Shown: in pieces, positions 1-10,599 of the stretch
How the letters are laid out: every line of letters starts with the position of its first letter
Numbering within the stretch: position 1 is the first letter of the stretch
Assembly: GCA_026018925.1 (NCBI GenBank)
Contig: JAKSZU010000005.1
Span: 24,306,779-24,370,778, forward strand
Origin: Tupaia tana
Taxonomy: Eukaryota; Chordata; Mammalia; Scandentia; Tupaiidae
Reading direction: 5' to 3'
DNA length: 64,000 nucleotides
Position numbers and translations under genes: made by a program
The notes under the pieces: model-generated
What the model was told of the DNA's origin: nothing
Database searches by the model: none
What the model saw: only the letters and a program-made list of their open reading frames with translations

Positions 1-920
1 GCCCAGTGTGGGATCTCTCCAGACCCAGGGGCCAGGAAGGCAAGGCAGTAAAACTTGACATTGCGTGGCTGACCTACCGAGGAAGGTTCAGATCTGAGAT
101 CTCCCTGTGCACTGGGGCCAGGCGTGTGTTTAAAGTCCAGGATCCTGTACTGGTGTTGGGGTCGGGGGTCAGGTTTCCAGACCCTGCTGTGTGTTCTTCT
201 TCCCTCTGCCTCTCTAGAAATAAGTAAACTTAAAAAACAAGACAAACACTAAATAGAGCAGGCCAGAAATCTGGTGGCAAAGGAAGCGAGGAAGAGAAAT
301 GAATGACTGGAATCATTCCTGGTCTCTGCTCCAAAGATTTGGATTCTCAAATGGACTCTGGAATCTATTTTTAGTTCTGAGACAGATTCTAATTACGAAG
401 GCTGGGGAGACCCACCTGACTGGCCCATAAACCAGAAAATCAGCCCCTGCATCCCAGTTGGCTTTACATAAAGTGAGAAAGCGAGCAGGTGGTGGAGGCC
501 CCACAGAACACTGGCAAGTGCCCCTGCAGCACCCAGGAGCTCTCTGGCTCTGCAGGGACCAGTGTTGATTTAATCATGAAAGGCCCAGCTCGATTTGATT
601 ATCTTTGAATTAAGAAATTGGGACAAAATAATCTGACTCTTTCTTGTTAGAACTTTATCTGATTCTTTGAGAGTTGAATTTCTGGCTACTCAGTGAAGTT
701 AAGGGTATTTGTAAAGGAATTGGGATCACCCACCAGAGAAAGAGGAAGTGTGATATTTTTAGCCTCTCCTCCTGATTATGCTAAGAAATTGGCAAGACTC
801 TCCATCCGGGTCTCTCATCTCCCTTCCGCTCCATTATTCTGGTGATCCCTAACCCAGGGGCTGTTCCTTTCTTGTCCGACTATCAGAAGTCTCTCCTCTT
901 ATTCTCTGCTCTTTTATTTC
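1..920. other. No recognised gene or repeat
   Basis: No splice-flanked exon, processed gene copy or named repeat is evident to me here. Open frames are short and lack recognisable domains. Ancient diverged repeat is possible but not visible by eye. Confidence 0.4.
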
Positions 921-933
921 CAGAAAGCTGCAG

Positions 934-1100
934 AACTGCAGCTTTCAAACCTGGCTGCTTATCAGAGCCTCCTGGGAAACTTATAAAATGCTGATACTCC
1001 ACAGAGTTGAATCAAAATCTTGGGTGGTAAGGCTTAGGCACTTGCATAGTTAAAGCTCATGGGATGATGGTGATGCACAAGAAGGTTGGAGCCACTGAGC
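934..1100. repeat. MER5-like hAT-Charlie relic
   Basis: The stretch reads like the non-autonomous hAT family MER5. It has a left half running through 'cctgggaaacttataaaatgc', a central 'gaatcaaaatcttgggtgg', and a right end close to 'ggttggagccactga'. That corresponds to the usual 'gagaaccactg' terminus. It is diverged. The class is inferred from remembered consensus, not from a search. Confidence 0.5.
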
Positions 1101-1299
1101 TGGGCATGTCCCAGACTGCTCTGAACTTGGCGGGGGTGACTGGTGCCTCTTCACCAAGTAAAGGGAGCAAGAGTTACAGGGTTGAATTTGTCACATCGCC
1201 AAGTCTTCTCTGCTTAAGCCTAATGCCAGCATTTTAGATCCATCAGATCAATATTAACAGGATCAAGCTCCAAATATACTATAGAAGTGAGATGAAAAC

Positions 1300-1490
1300 A
1301 CCAGGCCAAGTGGCGCCACCACATACTCACGAGGTGACCCAAGTCAAGTCTCTTGAGATTCCATTTTCTCATTTGCAAAGTGAGGCTGGCATTTCCCTCT
1401 GGCTTTAGAGGGTTGTTAGGTGGATTAAATGGGATAATGTATGTGAATTTGCTTTATAAAGTGTTACACAAATTAAGCACCTTGTAAGCA
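1300..1490 (+). repeat. MIR-like ancient SINE
   Basis: The sequence contains the typical MIR core order: a ledger of 'gtgacccaagtcaagtctct', then 'ccattttctcatttgcaaag', then a 'gttgttaggtggattaaatg' segment. This tRNA-derived family is shared by all placental mammals and has long been inactive. Confidence 0.6.
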
Positions 1491-1519
1491 CAAGGAGTTT
1501 GTGTATTCAGCAAAATTAT

Positions 1520-1935
1520 GTGTTCTTCTCAAGTTAATGTATAAATTCAATACAATACCAATATTAGTCTTCTCACTAGAATTAGAATGTATAAAAGCCT
1601 TATAGACTTAGAACTCACATTACCCGATAGTGCTCAAAGTAATCAGTGTTAGCACATAATTCAATGAAAAGAGTGGTGACAGTAAACTGATGCTGTGAAT
1701 AGGAGGGCTGTTCAAATCCCAAGTGCTCCCTGATGCAAAGATCTGCAAAGTGCTAGAACCCTATTAGAATAGCCACAACAGACCCATATCTATTTTTTAT
1801 AAAAGCCTTATAGACTTAGAGGACTCACATTACCCGATTACAAAGCAACAGTGCTCAAAGTAGTGTGGGATCAGTGTAATGACAGGCACATAATTCAATG
1901 AAATAGAGTGGTGAGGGGCAGACAGTAGGATAGCA
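1520..1935. repeat. L1 ORF2-derived fragment with internal duplication
   Basis: Both halves carry L1 ORF2-like text ('ttacaaagcaacagtgctca' followed by 'agtgtgggatcagtg'). The block starting 'ataaaagccttatagactta' occurs at about 1591 and again at about 1799, each followed by 'actcacattacccgat' and 'gcacataattcaatgaa'. The second copy is the longer and more L1-like, so the first looks like a deleted tandem duplicate. Confidence 0.55.
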
Positions 1936-1978
1936 ATAAAAAGAAAACAAAACCTTAACTTAAAAAATAAGAGGATGG

Positions 1979-2213
1979 GAGCCAGCCAGTAGCCTGGTGG
2001 TTAAGGGTACTGGATCTTACATGACTGACTGAGTGATTTGAGTCCTGAATCCAGCAGCTCAAAAAATTCCTAGGGTACATGTATGTGCATGCCCAAAATC
2101 CTGAAAGGAGGGAGAAATGGAGAAGAAATTGTAGGATGACCATGCACCATAATGGGTGCTTTCTCGCTCTCTCTGGTGAGGGCACATGCCCTTGGAAGGA
2201 AGGAAGGAAGGAG
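1979..2213 (+). mobile_element. SINE-A, old diverged copy
   Basis: It starts with a head like 'gccagccagtagcctggtgg', has the body signature 'gcccaaaatcctgaaaggag', and ends '...gagggcacatgccct'. The tail is a GGAA run instead of poly(A). CpG sites have decayed, so this is an old copy. Confidence 0.75.
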
Positions 2214-3172
2214 CTTAGAGGTTGCCCAGGGCCAAGGACTGGGAGGAAGGGTTAAACATTGAATACAAAGGGTCCAAGGAGTTTCCCAAGTGATGGAAAT
2301 CATCTGTTCATGACTGTGATCAAGGTACAAAACTACACACATTTACCAAAACTCATTGAGTTATTTAAGCAAAAATGGTGAATTTTATTTTTTACAAATT
2401 TCGTTTCAAGAATACTGACAAAAGATTAATGAAGTCTTCTGTATGCTGGATACTGTGATGGAATTATTAGGTTGGTGCAAAGGAAATGGTGGTTTTGGAA
2501 ATCATAGCTAGGCTTAAACACATCTTGATTAATCAAAATAGGAACCATTATAATAAACATATTTTTACCAATGAGAAATAAGTTTGTTTCTTCCTGTGGC
2601 ATAAAAAATCTGAACTTCGGTATCTGACAAACTGTTGGAAATCATCATCTCCATCCTGCTGGTTGTGGAAGCATTTTCTCTGCAAAATGTTGTCAAGAAG
2701 CTTGAAGAAATGGTAGTTGGTGAGAAGTCAGAAATGGTAGTTGGTGAGAATATGGTGGATGAGGCAAAACTCTGTCGACTAATTTGTTCAACTTTTGAAG
2801 CATTGTATGTGTGAAGTGCAGTTGGGCATTGTTGTAGAGAACAGGGCCTTTTCTGTTGACCAATGCTGGCTGCAGGCATTGCAGTTTTCGGTGCATCTCA
2901 TTGATTTGCCAAGCATGCTTCTCGGATGTAATGGTTTCACCAGGATTTACAAAGCTGTAGTGGCTCAAACCCCACCAAACAGTGACCATGATCTTTTTTT
3001 GGTGCAAGTTTGGATTTAGGAAGTGCTTTGGAGCTTCTTCTCAGTACAGCCACTAAGTTTGTCATTGCTAGTTGTCATATGTAATCCACGTTTGGTCACA
3101 CATCATAATCCAATTGAGAAATGATTCATTGTTGCATAGAATAAGAGATGACACTTCAAAATGACAAATTTT

Positions 3173-3415
3173 ATTTTTAATTTTTTTTTAGAGAGAGATC
3201 TTGCTACAGGGCACGTGTGCTCACTGGAGAGATAGAGAGAGACAGGGAGACAGAAAGCAAGAAATCATCTCCCAGGGGTGATGGCCATGCTACAATCCCC
3301 TTTTCTCCATTCCCTTCTCAGGATTTTGGGCGCACAAGCACATAGCGTGAGTTTTAAGCCACCAAGTCTGGGACTTGAACCATGGCCAGCTACGTGGGAG
3401 TCCAGTGACATAGCG
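3173..3415 (-). mobile_element. SINE-A inside mariner
   Basis: Reverse-orientation SINE-A: a T-run tail on the left, then 'ttgctacagggcacgtgtg', and a head ending 'gggagtccagtgacatagc'. The first ~20 bases of the head are missing, so it is 5' truncated. It interrupts the mariner transposase remnant. 'aaatttta' near 3164 and again near 3418 may be a short TSD. Confidence 0.75.
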
Positions 3416-3496
3416 ATAAATTTTAAAAATTTGGTCAGCTCATGAGGCACCCACTTATCAAGCTTTTTCACCTTTCCAGTCACCTTTTCCAATTTG

Positions 3497-3683
3497 CTTT
3501 TAAAAAATGTTATTAAAAGTATTTAATTTTATTTATTCATTATTTTAATTTGGCCAAACACACACATACAGAAAGAGTGGGGAGGGAGAGTGAGAAAGCA
3601 AGCCACCAGGTCTGGGACTCCAACTGTGGTCAGCCATGTGGGAGTGTCCAGTGCCTTAACCACTATGCCACCTGTTGGTCCCC
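3497..3683 (-). mobile_element. SINE-A (internally shortened) inside mariner
   Basis: The tail-side A/T-rich block and the head 'gccacctgttggtcccc' bracket a copy that lacks most of the body (the segment with 'cccaagatcc'). 'tccaatttg' flanks both sides (3488-3496 and 3684-3692) as TSD. Confidence 0.7.
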
Positions 3684-4279
3684 TCCAATTTGTTTCTAAT
3701 GCCAAACAACAGTAAAATGATTGACGTTGAATTTTTCGGCAACTTCTTGTGTAGTTGTGAGAGGATCAGCTCCAATGATCGCTTTCAATTGGTCATTGTC
3801 AGCTTCTGATGTCCATCCACTTTGCTCATCTTTAAGGCTCTCATCTCCTTTGCAAAGCTTCCTGCACATCACCGCACTGTCCATTCATTAGCAGGTCCTG
3901 AGACAAATGTGTTGCTGGTGTTGTGAGTTGTCTCCACTGCTTTGTGTCTCATTTTGAACTTGAATAAAAGAATCGCTTGAATTTGCTTTTCATCTAACAT
4001 CATTTCCATAGTCTAAATACATATGAAATAAACAGCAAGTAATGAGTCATTACAAAAATAATAATAAAGCAAGAAACGGGCATTAAAGTGCTATAAAATA
4101 TAACCACATTTATTTAAGAATGTATCCACTATCGAATGGCAATTTTCAACAATGCAAAACCATGATTATTTTTGCACCAACCCAATATCAAGAAGAATCA
4201 GACAGTTCTGACCCACAGGTGCTTGCAGTGAAATAATAAAAATAAAGAAATGCAATAAAGCGTTATAAGCACTATGATA

Positions 4280-5960
4280 GAGATCTGCACATAGAAGAAA
4301 GTGGTCGATTTTAACCAGGGGTGAGAGAACAGGTTAGGTGGCATTTGAACCAAGTCTTGAAAGATAGGTAATCATCTGCCAAGTAATAAAGGAGAGAAAA
4401 GCAATTCTAGGCATTGAGAGCAGAAGAACAAAACCTCACAAGCTGAAAATAGCTCAATTTATTCCAGGAATTGCAAGTGGTTGTTTGAAAAATAAGGTTC
4501 TGGGAAGAATATGTCCAGAGATGAAAACAGCGATAGTGGCAGAGCTTGAAGGGTTGCATACCATGTTCCAAGGTGCTCAGGCTTTATCCCACGGACAAAA
4601 AGAAACTAATGAACAGTTTTAAGCTGTAAAAAAGATATTCAGCATTGTATCTTGCAAATATTACTCTGAAAGCTGGAAGGAAGACAAACCGGAGGATGGT
4701 AGTAGCTACATTAAAAGCCGAGAGACCAATTAAAAGACTATTGCAGTCTTTTAAGTAAGACAAACCATGCTTTTTGTTCTGTGGAATAGAGTGACATAGA
4801 GGATAGATTTATTAGAGCTAGTAAGGGAATGACACTGGACAGAACGTGTTTAAGGATGCTGTGTAAGAGGATAATGAAGCATGAAGATGGCTCCCTGGTT
4901 TCTGGCTTGGGTGACTGGGTAGCTGGTAGTGACTTAGCAGAATTGAGAATGTGAAGCAGTATGGGAGGGAAAGAGGAGTTCTACTGGTGGCATGTTGTAT
5001 GGTCCATTCTAGTGGAGCATCTAAAAGGAAATTGAATATCTGAGAGTAAAATTCAGAAGAGATGCCTAGCCTAGATGTATAGTTCAAAGTAATACACACA
5101 TAGGTAGAAGTGGAGCCAAGGAATGAATGAGATTTCCCAGAGTGATCATGTGGAATGGCAAGAGTGTCATGTAGTTAAGGAAAGAGCGAAGGGAGAATGA
5201 GACGCCTTAATAGAAGCTGAGAAATACTAGTCAGTGAGGTAGAGATGAACCAAGAGAGTGCACTGTGATCCTAGAAGCCAAGGAACAAAGGAGCTTTTAG
5301 AGAAAGCTAAACATTGTCAAATGCCACCCGAAGACCAAACATGATGAAGACAAGAAAGAATCCATTGGGAGGCCAGCAGGTAGCATAGTGACTTAGTGCT
5401 GGACTCCCACATGGTCGACAGCAATTCAAATCTCAGACCTGGTGGCTTGAAACTCACAGCGGGTATGTGTTCATGCATGCCCAAAACATCAAGAGGAGAA
5501 TGGAAGAAGAAGAAATTGTTGCATGGCCATCCCTTTGGGCGGGGGGGAAGGGGGGGTTAGAGTAATTTCTTGCTTTCTGTCACTCTGTTGAGTGTACATG
5601 CCCTAATAGCAAAAAAAAAAAAAAAAAAAAATCTCTAAAAAAAAAATCCATTGCAATTGCCAAATGAGAGATTTGTGGTGTTATGCTCCAGAATTCTGTT
5701 CGGAGGTTGTGGTGGCAAAGCCTGATTGCAAAAGGGCAAGGAATAAGTGAGATAAAAGGAAGTGGAGACGATAGGCAGTTTGGCCAGAAGAAGAGAGTAG
5801 GAGAGATAGAAAGGTAGGAAGTGGGTAGAGAGAGATCAACGTATTTGTTTTTTCAAATATTGAGATGACAAATTTCAGAGATTATTGAGGAAAAGTCAAT
5901 GGAGTAGAAGAAGCTGACACTATTAAAGAGTGGCCCAATGAATAAAGGTCTTAGTCTTGG
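4280..5960 (-). repeat. L2 LINE remnant (ORF2 region)
   Basis: Read on the minus strand this matches the CR1-like L2 family. The recognisable blocks are the region around 'ctggtttctggcttgggtga' (4898) and 'ggctttatcccacggacaaa' (4580). A degraded reverse-transcriptase core corresponds to the 'FDTVDHSLL' motif ('catttgacaatgtttagc' on the minus strand, near 5320). Many stops are present. A SINE-A copy at 5368-5644 splits it. Similar purine-rich sequence continues toward 6880 and may be more of the same LINE, with lower confidence. Confidence 0.65.
5368..5644 (+). mobile_element. SINE-A inside L2
   Basis: The head 'ggccagcaggtagcatagtg' is followed by the body 'cccaaaacatcaagaggaga' and a poly(A) tail. 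The TSD 'aatccattg' lies at 5359-5367 and 5645-5653. It is a moderately diverged copy. Confidence 0.85.
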
Positions 5961-6044
5961 AGGAGGCAAGAAAAGTAGAAATAGAAAGAGAGCACCTTTT
6001 CCTCTGGAAAGACAGAATGTAGAGGTCAAGTACAGATACAGGTA

Positions 6045-6235
6045 ATTTTTTAAAGTTTATTTTATTTATTTCTTAGAGGGGGAGAGAGAGGTACTCTCGA
6101 TAGGGTCTCGCCTTGCTGTGATCCTTGCTCCAGGGCATGCCTAGTGAATTCAGGTCTACTTGGAATCTGAACCTGGAACTCTAGTATGACTCCAAGATCA
6201 CCCAGCAGTGGCCTACAGTCTGTGCCATCACAGCT
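6045..6235 (-). mobile_element. SINE-B copy, diverged
   Basis: It starts with the reversed tail 'ttaaagtttattttatttat', then 'cagggcatgcctag', and ends near 'agcagtggcctacagtctgt', where the reversed A-box-like region of SINE-B lies. It is much diverged. Confidence 0.55.
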
Positions 6236-7155
6236 GAGTGAAATACGTTATTTTGAAGGTTTAGGGTCAGAAAGCTGAGGAAGCTCATGACTGAAGACTG
6301 ATCTCTCAATGAGCTTCAAGGAAGATGTGAAAGATGGAATGGCCCTTGCAAGGTATTGGAGAGAGGGCTAATATGAGAATTAGCTAGGCACCAAAGGTTG
6401 TATTCCATACATATGTAGTGCCATCTGTCTAGACTGGTTTTTGTGATTTTTCTGCCTTGGAGTTAAGCTGTCTATGTGTGGCAGCCAGGAAAACAGATAA
6501 CTAGATTGAGCCAAGATGTGGATGTAACAGGAGAATGTCATAGAAAAGCAAGATGGTGAGGACACCTACAGATTTATTAACAAAGTAGAAAGATAGAGGA
6601 TCTCCAGGAACTAGGCTGGATGGAGAAAAAGCGGAGCCATGAGGTAGAATTTGTGGGAGAAAAACAGAGGTCAGAGGGCTGGGGGGTCTTGAGAGCCTGA
6701 CAAGCAAATAAATTGGTAGAGCAGAATGAAAGCGGATTAAGAGCAAGAGCAGGATACTGAAGCAAAATGTCTCAAAAGGAAGAGAGTTCTAGGTGATACC
6801 AAGATCCAAACTATGGCCATGGGAGTGGGAGACTGAAGTATAGGAGAGGGAGGTCATGGTGCCCAGGCTGCAATGTTGCATTGTGAGAGACTGCGCACCA
6901 GCGAATATCGCCCTTAGGTTTTGGTTTCTCAGAGAGCAAACAATTACATAATGCCAAAGGCCATGATTGGCTCCCCTTCAAAACCTCACCTTCAAAACCA
7001 TACTCTGGCCACTTCCCATAGCAAATCGGTGAGCTTAGAATCCCTCAGATTTGCATATCCAGTACCTTATGATTGGTCCACAAAAGCAACCAATCATAAC
7101 TCATCTACAATCCTTCATTAGCATATATGACAACCAATCACTGCCCACCAGCATG

Positions 7156-7162
7156 TATATAA
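7156..7162 (+). promoter_or_regulatory. TATA box of the solo LTR
   Basis: 'tatataa' lies 126 bases upstream of the LTR poly(A) signal and downstream of two CCAAT-type boxes. This is the usual U3 arrangement. Activity is unknown. Confidence 0.55.
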
Positions 7163-7187
7163 CCATGATCCCTGGCCCACAATTGCC

Positions 7188-7345
7188 AGACGACCCTGAA
7201 GACCCTGAAGAGTTGTAACACCACGTCGTCTCCGGACGACCCTGAAGAGTTGTGACACTGTGTCGTCTCTGTGCTGCCCACAATAAACGGACGACCCTGA
7301 AGAGTTGTAACACTGCATCATCTCCATGCTGTAACACTGCGTCGC
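7188..7345 (+). repeat. Tandem direct repeats inside the LTR
   Basis: A unit containing 'gacgaccctgaagagttgt' followed by 'aacac' and 'cgtcgtctc' occurs at 7188, 7233 and 7288. A partial fourth unit ('tgtaacactgcgtcg') is at 7329. The first unit also has an internal duplication of 'gaccctgaa'. Unit length is 45-55 bases. The array spans the TATA-to-poly(A) interval and beyond. Confidence 0.8.
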
Positions 7346-7784
7346 TCGTCCTGTCTCTCACTCCTTCCCTCAGGAAACCTGTTCTACTGTCCTGCAGGTT
7401 GGGACATTGCATGTGTCTTTCTGAAAGTGGTAAAGTCCGCAGGGTGATATTGGTACTGACAAGTATCATGAATGAGGTGTCAAAATCCTTATTGAGTGGG
7501 AGGAGGGGAAGACAGGGCAGTCAGAAGACCTCAGCCATACATACAGTGAGGATGGCCTGGATTTCAAAGGATGACTTTGTACACAGGACAGCAGCGGAAT
7601 GGTCTGAAAGAAGCAACAGGAAACAAGGTGCTCTGCCAGCTAAGGGTTCTGTCAACATTTAAGGTATAAAGGAAAGTGGGATATCTACTTGAGAAATACA
7701 GGAAAGGGAAGTTCTTGGCACTTAGCCAGATTTCCAGGATGTCTAGGAGGTAGAAGAGGTTGGACATCTGGATAATGACAGACT

Positions 7785-8055
7785 GGGACCAGCAGCTGGT
7801 GTAATGGCTATGTCGCTGGACTCCCATGTAGTCGACCACAGTTCGAGTCCCGGACCTGGTGGCTTAAACTCACACTGGGCGCGTGTGCATGTGTCCCCAA
7901 GATCCCAAGAGGAGAATGGAGGAGAAGGGATTGCAACATGACCAACCCCTCTGGGAGGTGATTTCTCGCTTTCTGTCTCTCTGTTTCTATCTTTCTGGCA
8001 AGCGCATGCGCCCTATAGCAAAAACCTCTCCAAACAAACAAACAAACAAACACAG
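7785..8055 (+). mobile_element. SINE-A, full-length
   Basis: The head 'gggaccagcagctggtgtaa' is followed by A-box and B-box ('gttcgagtcccgg') and the body 'cccaagatcccaagaggaga'. The 3' end '...ccctatagcaaaaacctctc' has a CAAA-repeat tail. Possible short TSD 'acagac' on both sides. Confidence 0.9.
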
Positions 8056-8549
8056 ACCACAGAAAGGGGTGGGGAGGGAGCAGCTGTCAGAAAATTCAGG
8101 ACAAAGAAGCACAGCGTGGTCTAGGGATGGGAGGATATCAGAGATCCACGGTTTGGCTGATGATGTAGGATGTCAGATATGAGAGGCATAGGCAGGGTTT
8201 GTTGGCCTTAAAGTTCTGGGCAGCTGTGGTGGCCTCAGGGGTCTTAGATCCAAAGAGGGTGTGATGAGGAGTGTGCTGAAGCTTTGGGAAAGAAAGAATA
8301 AGATCCTCTATACAGGGATCATTCTTGGAAAAAAAAATCCTGTTTGGGAGCTGAGTGAACAGTTTCTTAGGATATTTATCACTTGGAATTAGCAGTTGCT
8401 CATGGTTACTTGGAATATAAAGATTTGAACTGTTGACCTTCTTTAAAGGGCAAAGATTATCCCCCATTAAAGGATTATCGTCCTTTAATGATGTTTATTT
8501 GACTGAATTGAAATAAAAAGTTGAGTGCACCTGTTACTTGTGGAATGTG

Positions 8550-8905
8550 AAGGGTCTTCAAAAAGTTCCTGGAAAATGCAATGCAAAAAAATAAAAAATT
8601 ACCCATGGATTTTTAAAAAATGTTTTGAACGGGAACCAGCAGTTAGCGTAATGGCTATGTCGCTGGACTCCCACGTAGTCGACCGCGGTTCGCGTCTCGG
8701 ACCCGGTGGACCGGGCGCGTGTGCGTGCGTGCCCAAGATCCCGAGAGGAGAATGGAGGAGAAGGGAAAATTTCTCGCTTTCTGTCTCTATGTCTCTCTCT
8801 GTCTGTCTTATAGCGAAAAAAACCTCTCCAAAAGAAAAAAAGAAAAAAATGTTTTGAACCAAAATAAAGGCATAGTCCAATTGCATTTTCCATTTGGAGA
8901 CCCTT
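8550..8905. mobile_element. Small inverted-repeat DNA element (type C), SINE-split
   Basis: The left end 'aagggtcttcaaaaagttcc' and the reverse complement of the right end ('aagggtctccaaatgg') are inverted copies. The inside includes 'ttgaaccaaaataaagg'. Without the SINE-A at 8631-8843 it is about 125 bp. It resembles a common mammalian non-autonomous DNA transposon relic, and two relatives occur at 29125 and 43469. Confidence 0.55.
8631..8843 (+). mobile_element. Young SINE-A with two internal deletions
   Basis: The CpG-rich head 'gggaaccagcagttagcgta' and B-box 'ggttcgcgtctcgg' are intact in outline. About 15 bp after 'acccggtgg' and about 30 bp after 'gagaaggga' are missing relative to its siblings. 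A 16-bp TSD 'aaaaaatgttttgaac' is perfect (8615-8630 and 8844-8859), so it is a young insertion. Confidence 0.95.
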
Positions 8906-9059
8906 ATAGAACTTCAGAGTGGCAAATACTTAAGGGATGGAGTCCACTCCTTGCAAGCAATTCAGTGTCCTCCACACTTTGGCCCTGCCTCCTGTCCCTT
9001 GCCCCAGCTCATGTCACCACCACCCTGGGGTTGTCATCCTCCAGCTGTCTCCAATATTT

Positions 9060-9430
9060 GCACTTCTCCAGAATTGTCTGGGTCTTTCCTATCTGCCTGA
9101 ACATGCTCATTCCTCTTCTTAGAAGAAATCATCCCCACTGCTGTCTCACTAACTCCTACTCATTTTTCAAGTCTCAGGCAAAAGCAAACTTCTTTTCCTT
9201 GTTAAGCTCTTTCCGGCTCTCCCGGGTATACTTGGGGCTCCTTCTGCTCTGTTCCTGCTCTGCTCTCTCATACGTGTGTTACAGCAATGGCTGCGTCACA
9301 GTGGAACTGCTTCGCTATCTCTTAACCAGACCATCAGTACTTAGATGTCTTTCCCATTTTATCCATAGCTCCTAGAATAGTGACGGGGACATAATTTCTC
9401 AGTTACTAATTGAACGAATGAATGATTAGA
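9060..9430 (+). repeat. L2 LINE 3' fragment
   Basis: The text 'cactaactcctactcatttt' followed by 'ttcaagtctcaggcaaaagc' and the closing 'actaattgaacgaatgaatg' is typical of L2 3' ends. It is diverged and non-coding. Confidence 0.6.
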
Positions 9431-10139
9431 GAGAATGAGTAGTGGAGAGACACTTGGAATCAAATAGCCTGGGATTCTTATCTTTATTGTACAATATATG
9501 GTTTTATTACTTAGCACAAATTATTCAATTCATCGTTTATAAAAAATAATACATTCCTTGATTAGGGTGGGAGAATGTCTATAAACTGACAAGTGTCATG
9601 GTTGGTACAGGATATACCTGATGTTACTTCCAAAGCTGCAGAGTCTGGTAATATGAAGGGAGTGTTGAAGGGGAAAAGAGGGTTCTTCCCGTAGAGAATA
9701 CCGTATTTCTCACCTCCCCTCCCTGGCTGTAACATCGTCCTCCAACTCCATTCATCTTCATTCTGACACCTTCTCTGTATTGTCTCTCAGATTCTATCCT
9801 TTCCATCTTTCCCATCTCTATTACCATAATTTGGATTGTAGGGTTTTTTCCAAGCTTATTCATTTATCTCCTCTGAGAAAGAGAAACAGAGACAGCATCC
9901 CAACAAGGGCCATCCTACTGCAATCCCTCAGTCCCAACAGCCTGGATAATGGGCGTACACACGTGCCTGGTATGCTTAGGGAGGTCTTAGGGTGAGAACA
10001 CAGGACATACATCCCTCCACTATGGGTCCAGATGCATTATCTCTGTGTTACCACCTGGCTCTGTTTGGTTTTGAATTATGCCAAAAAGTCTGTTTTTGAC
10101 TTTCTTCATTTCATTCTCTCTGGGTTATGCTACATAGTA

Positions 10140-10450
10140 TTATCATAGCCCTGCTCTGCTCAACATCTTATTGTTGATCCCTATTGTCTTTTGATTAAAA
10201 TCTAAATTCTTTATCCTCATGGTCAAGTCTTTCCATCCACAAATACTGCATTACGTAATCAGTCTTCCTTTTTGCTGCTCGCTATCCTACAGCTGGGTGG
10301 TTCTATCTCTTTCTATACTTCTGCTCTTGTTAATCCTCCTAATTAGAATATTCTTTCCACTCTTGAGCAATTAACATCTGACCCTTCGAAGTTTAGCTAA
10401 CAACTAGTCTTTTGCATTAAACCTTCTTCGCTGTTCTCACTGTGCATCCT
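10140..10450 (+). repeat. L2 LINE fragment
   Basis: It holds L2-like blocks such as 'attaaaatctaaattcttta' and 'tcttttgcattaaaccttct'. Strongly decayed. Confidence 0.5.
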
Positions 10451-10599
10451 GATCTTTTTTCCTTGCACTGGTTTTGAATTCAGTCTGAGCTTAATTTTTG
10501 CCACTTTGTTTGCTGATTGCTACAGTTTTCCTGTAGCTATTTTGTCTTTAAGTCATGTCAAGCTTCTCAAATATAAAAGCTGAATCCCCTGTCTCTTTT

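Larger units (their letters stand above)
2565..4009 (-). pseudogene. Mariner transposase pseudogene (Hsmar1-like)
   Basis: Transposase would cut and join DNA at the terminal inverted repeats. The start lies near 4009. The N-terminal helix-turn-helix part is legible at 3884-3696 (stretches such as 'KLCKGDESL' and 'ADPLTTTQEVAEKFNVNHFT'). The linker 'KLDKWVPHELT' is at about 3470-3430. Part of the catalytic region follows at 3007-2693, with 'VMVTVWW'-type, 'NPGETITSEK' and 'HPPYSH' stretches. The C-terminal 'YATGRNKLISHW' ends at 2568 before a stop. Frameshifts, stops and two SINE insertions make it non-functional. In the catalytic triad region the expected 'NARPH' motif reads 'NAQLH', and the segment carrying the first catalytic aspartate is not recoverable by eye. 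Confidence 0.8.
2467..4185 (-). mobile_element. Hsmar1-like mariner transposon, interrupted
   Basis: The left end 'ttaggttggtgcaaagg' and the inverted right end 'ttgggttggtgcaaaaa' (reverse complement) are matching terminal inverted repeats, flanked by TA on both sides (2465-2466 and 4186-4187), the mariner target site. The ends and the decayed minus-strand transposase are closest, among families I know, to Hsmar1 and its MADE1 derivatives of primates. Two SINE-A copies sit inside (3173-3415 and 3497-3683). Without them the element is about 1.28 kb, the expected full length for mariner. Confidence 0.85.
6882..7406 (+). mobile_element. Solo LTR of an endogenous retrovirus
   Basis: The 525-bp unit begins TG ('tgtgagagactgcgc') and ends CA ('gcaggttgggaca'). 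It is flanked by the identical 6-bp TSD 'ttgcat' at 6876-6881 and 7407-7412. Inside are two 'accaatca' CCAAT-type boxes (about 7088 and 7132), a TATA box 'tatataa' at 7156-7162, and a poly(A) signal 'aataaa' at 7282-7287. No internal retroviral genes are attached, so it is a recombined solo LTR. A 6-bp TSD is usual for class II (beta-like) elements, but the family is unassigned. Confidence 0.8.

Noticed and set aside
7188..7345. CRISPR-like or satellite array
   Set aside because: Only three to four irregular units, located inside a retroviral LTR in a mammalian genome.
8719..9375. 218-codon plus-strand frame
   Set aside because: It starts inside SINE-A, crosses the type C element and ends in L2 sequence.
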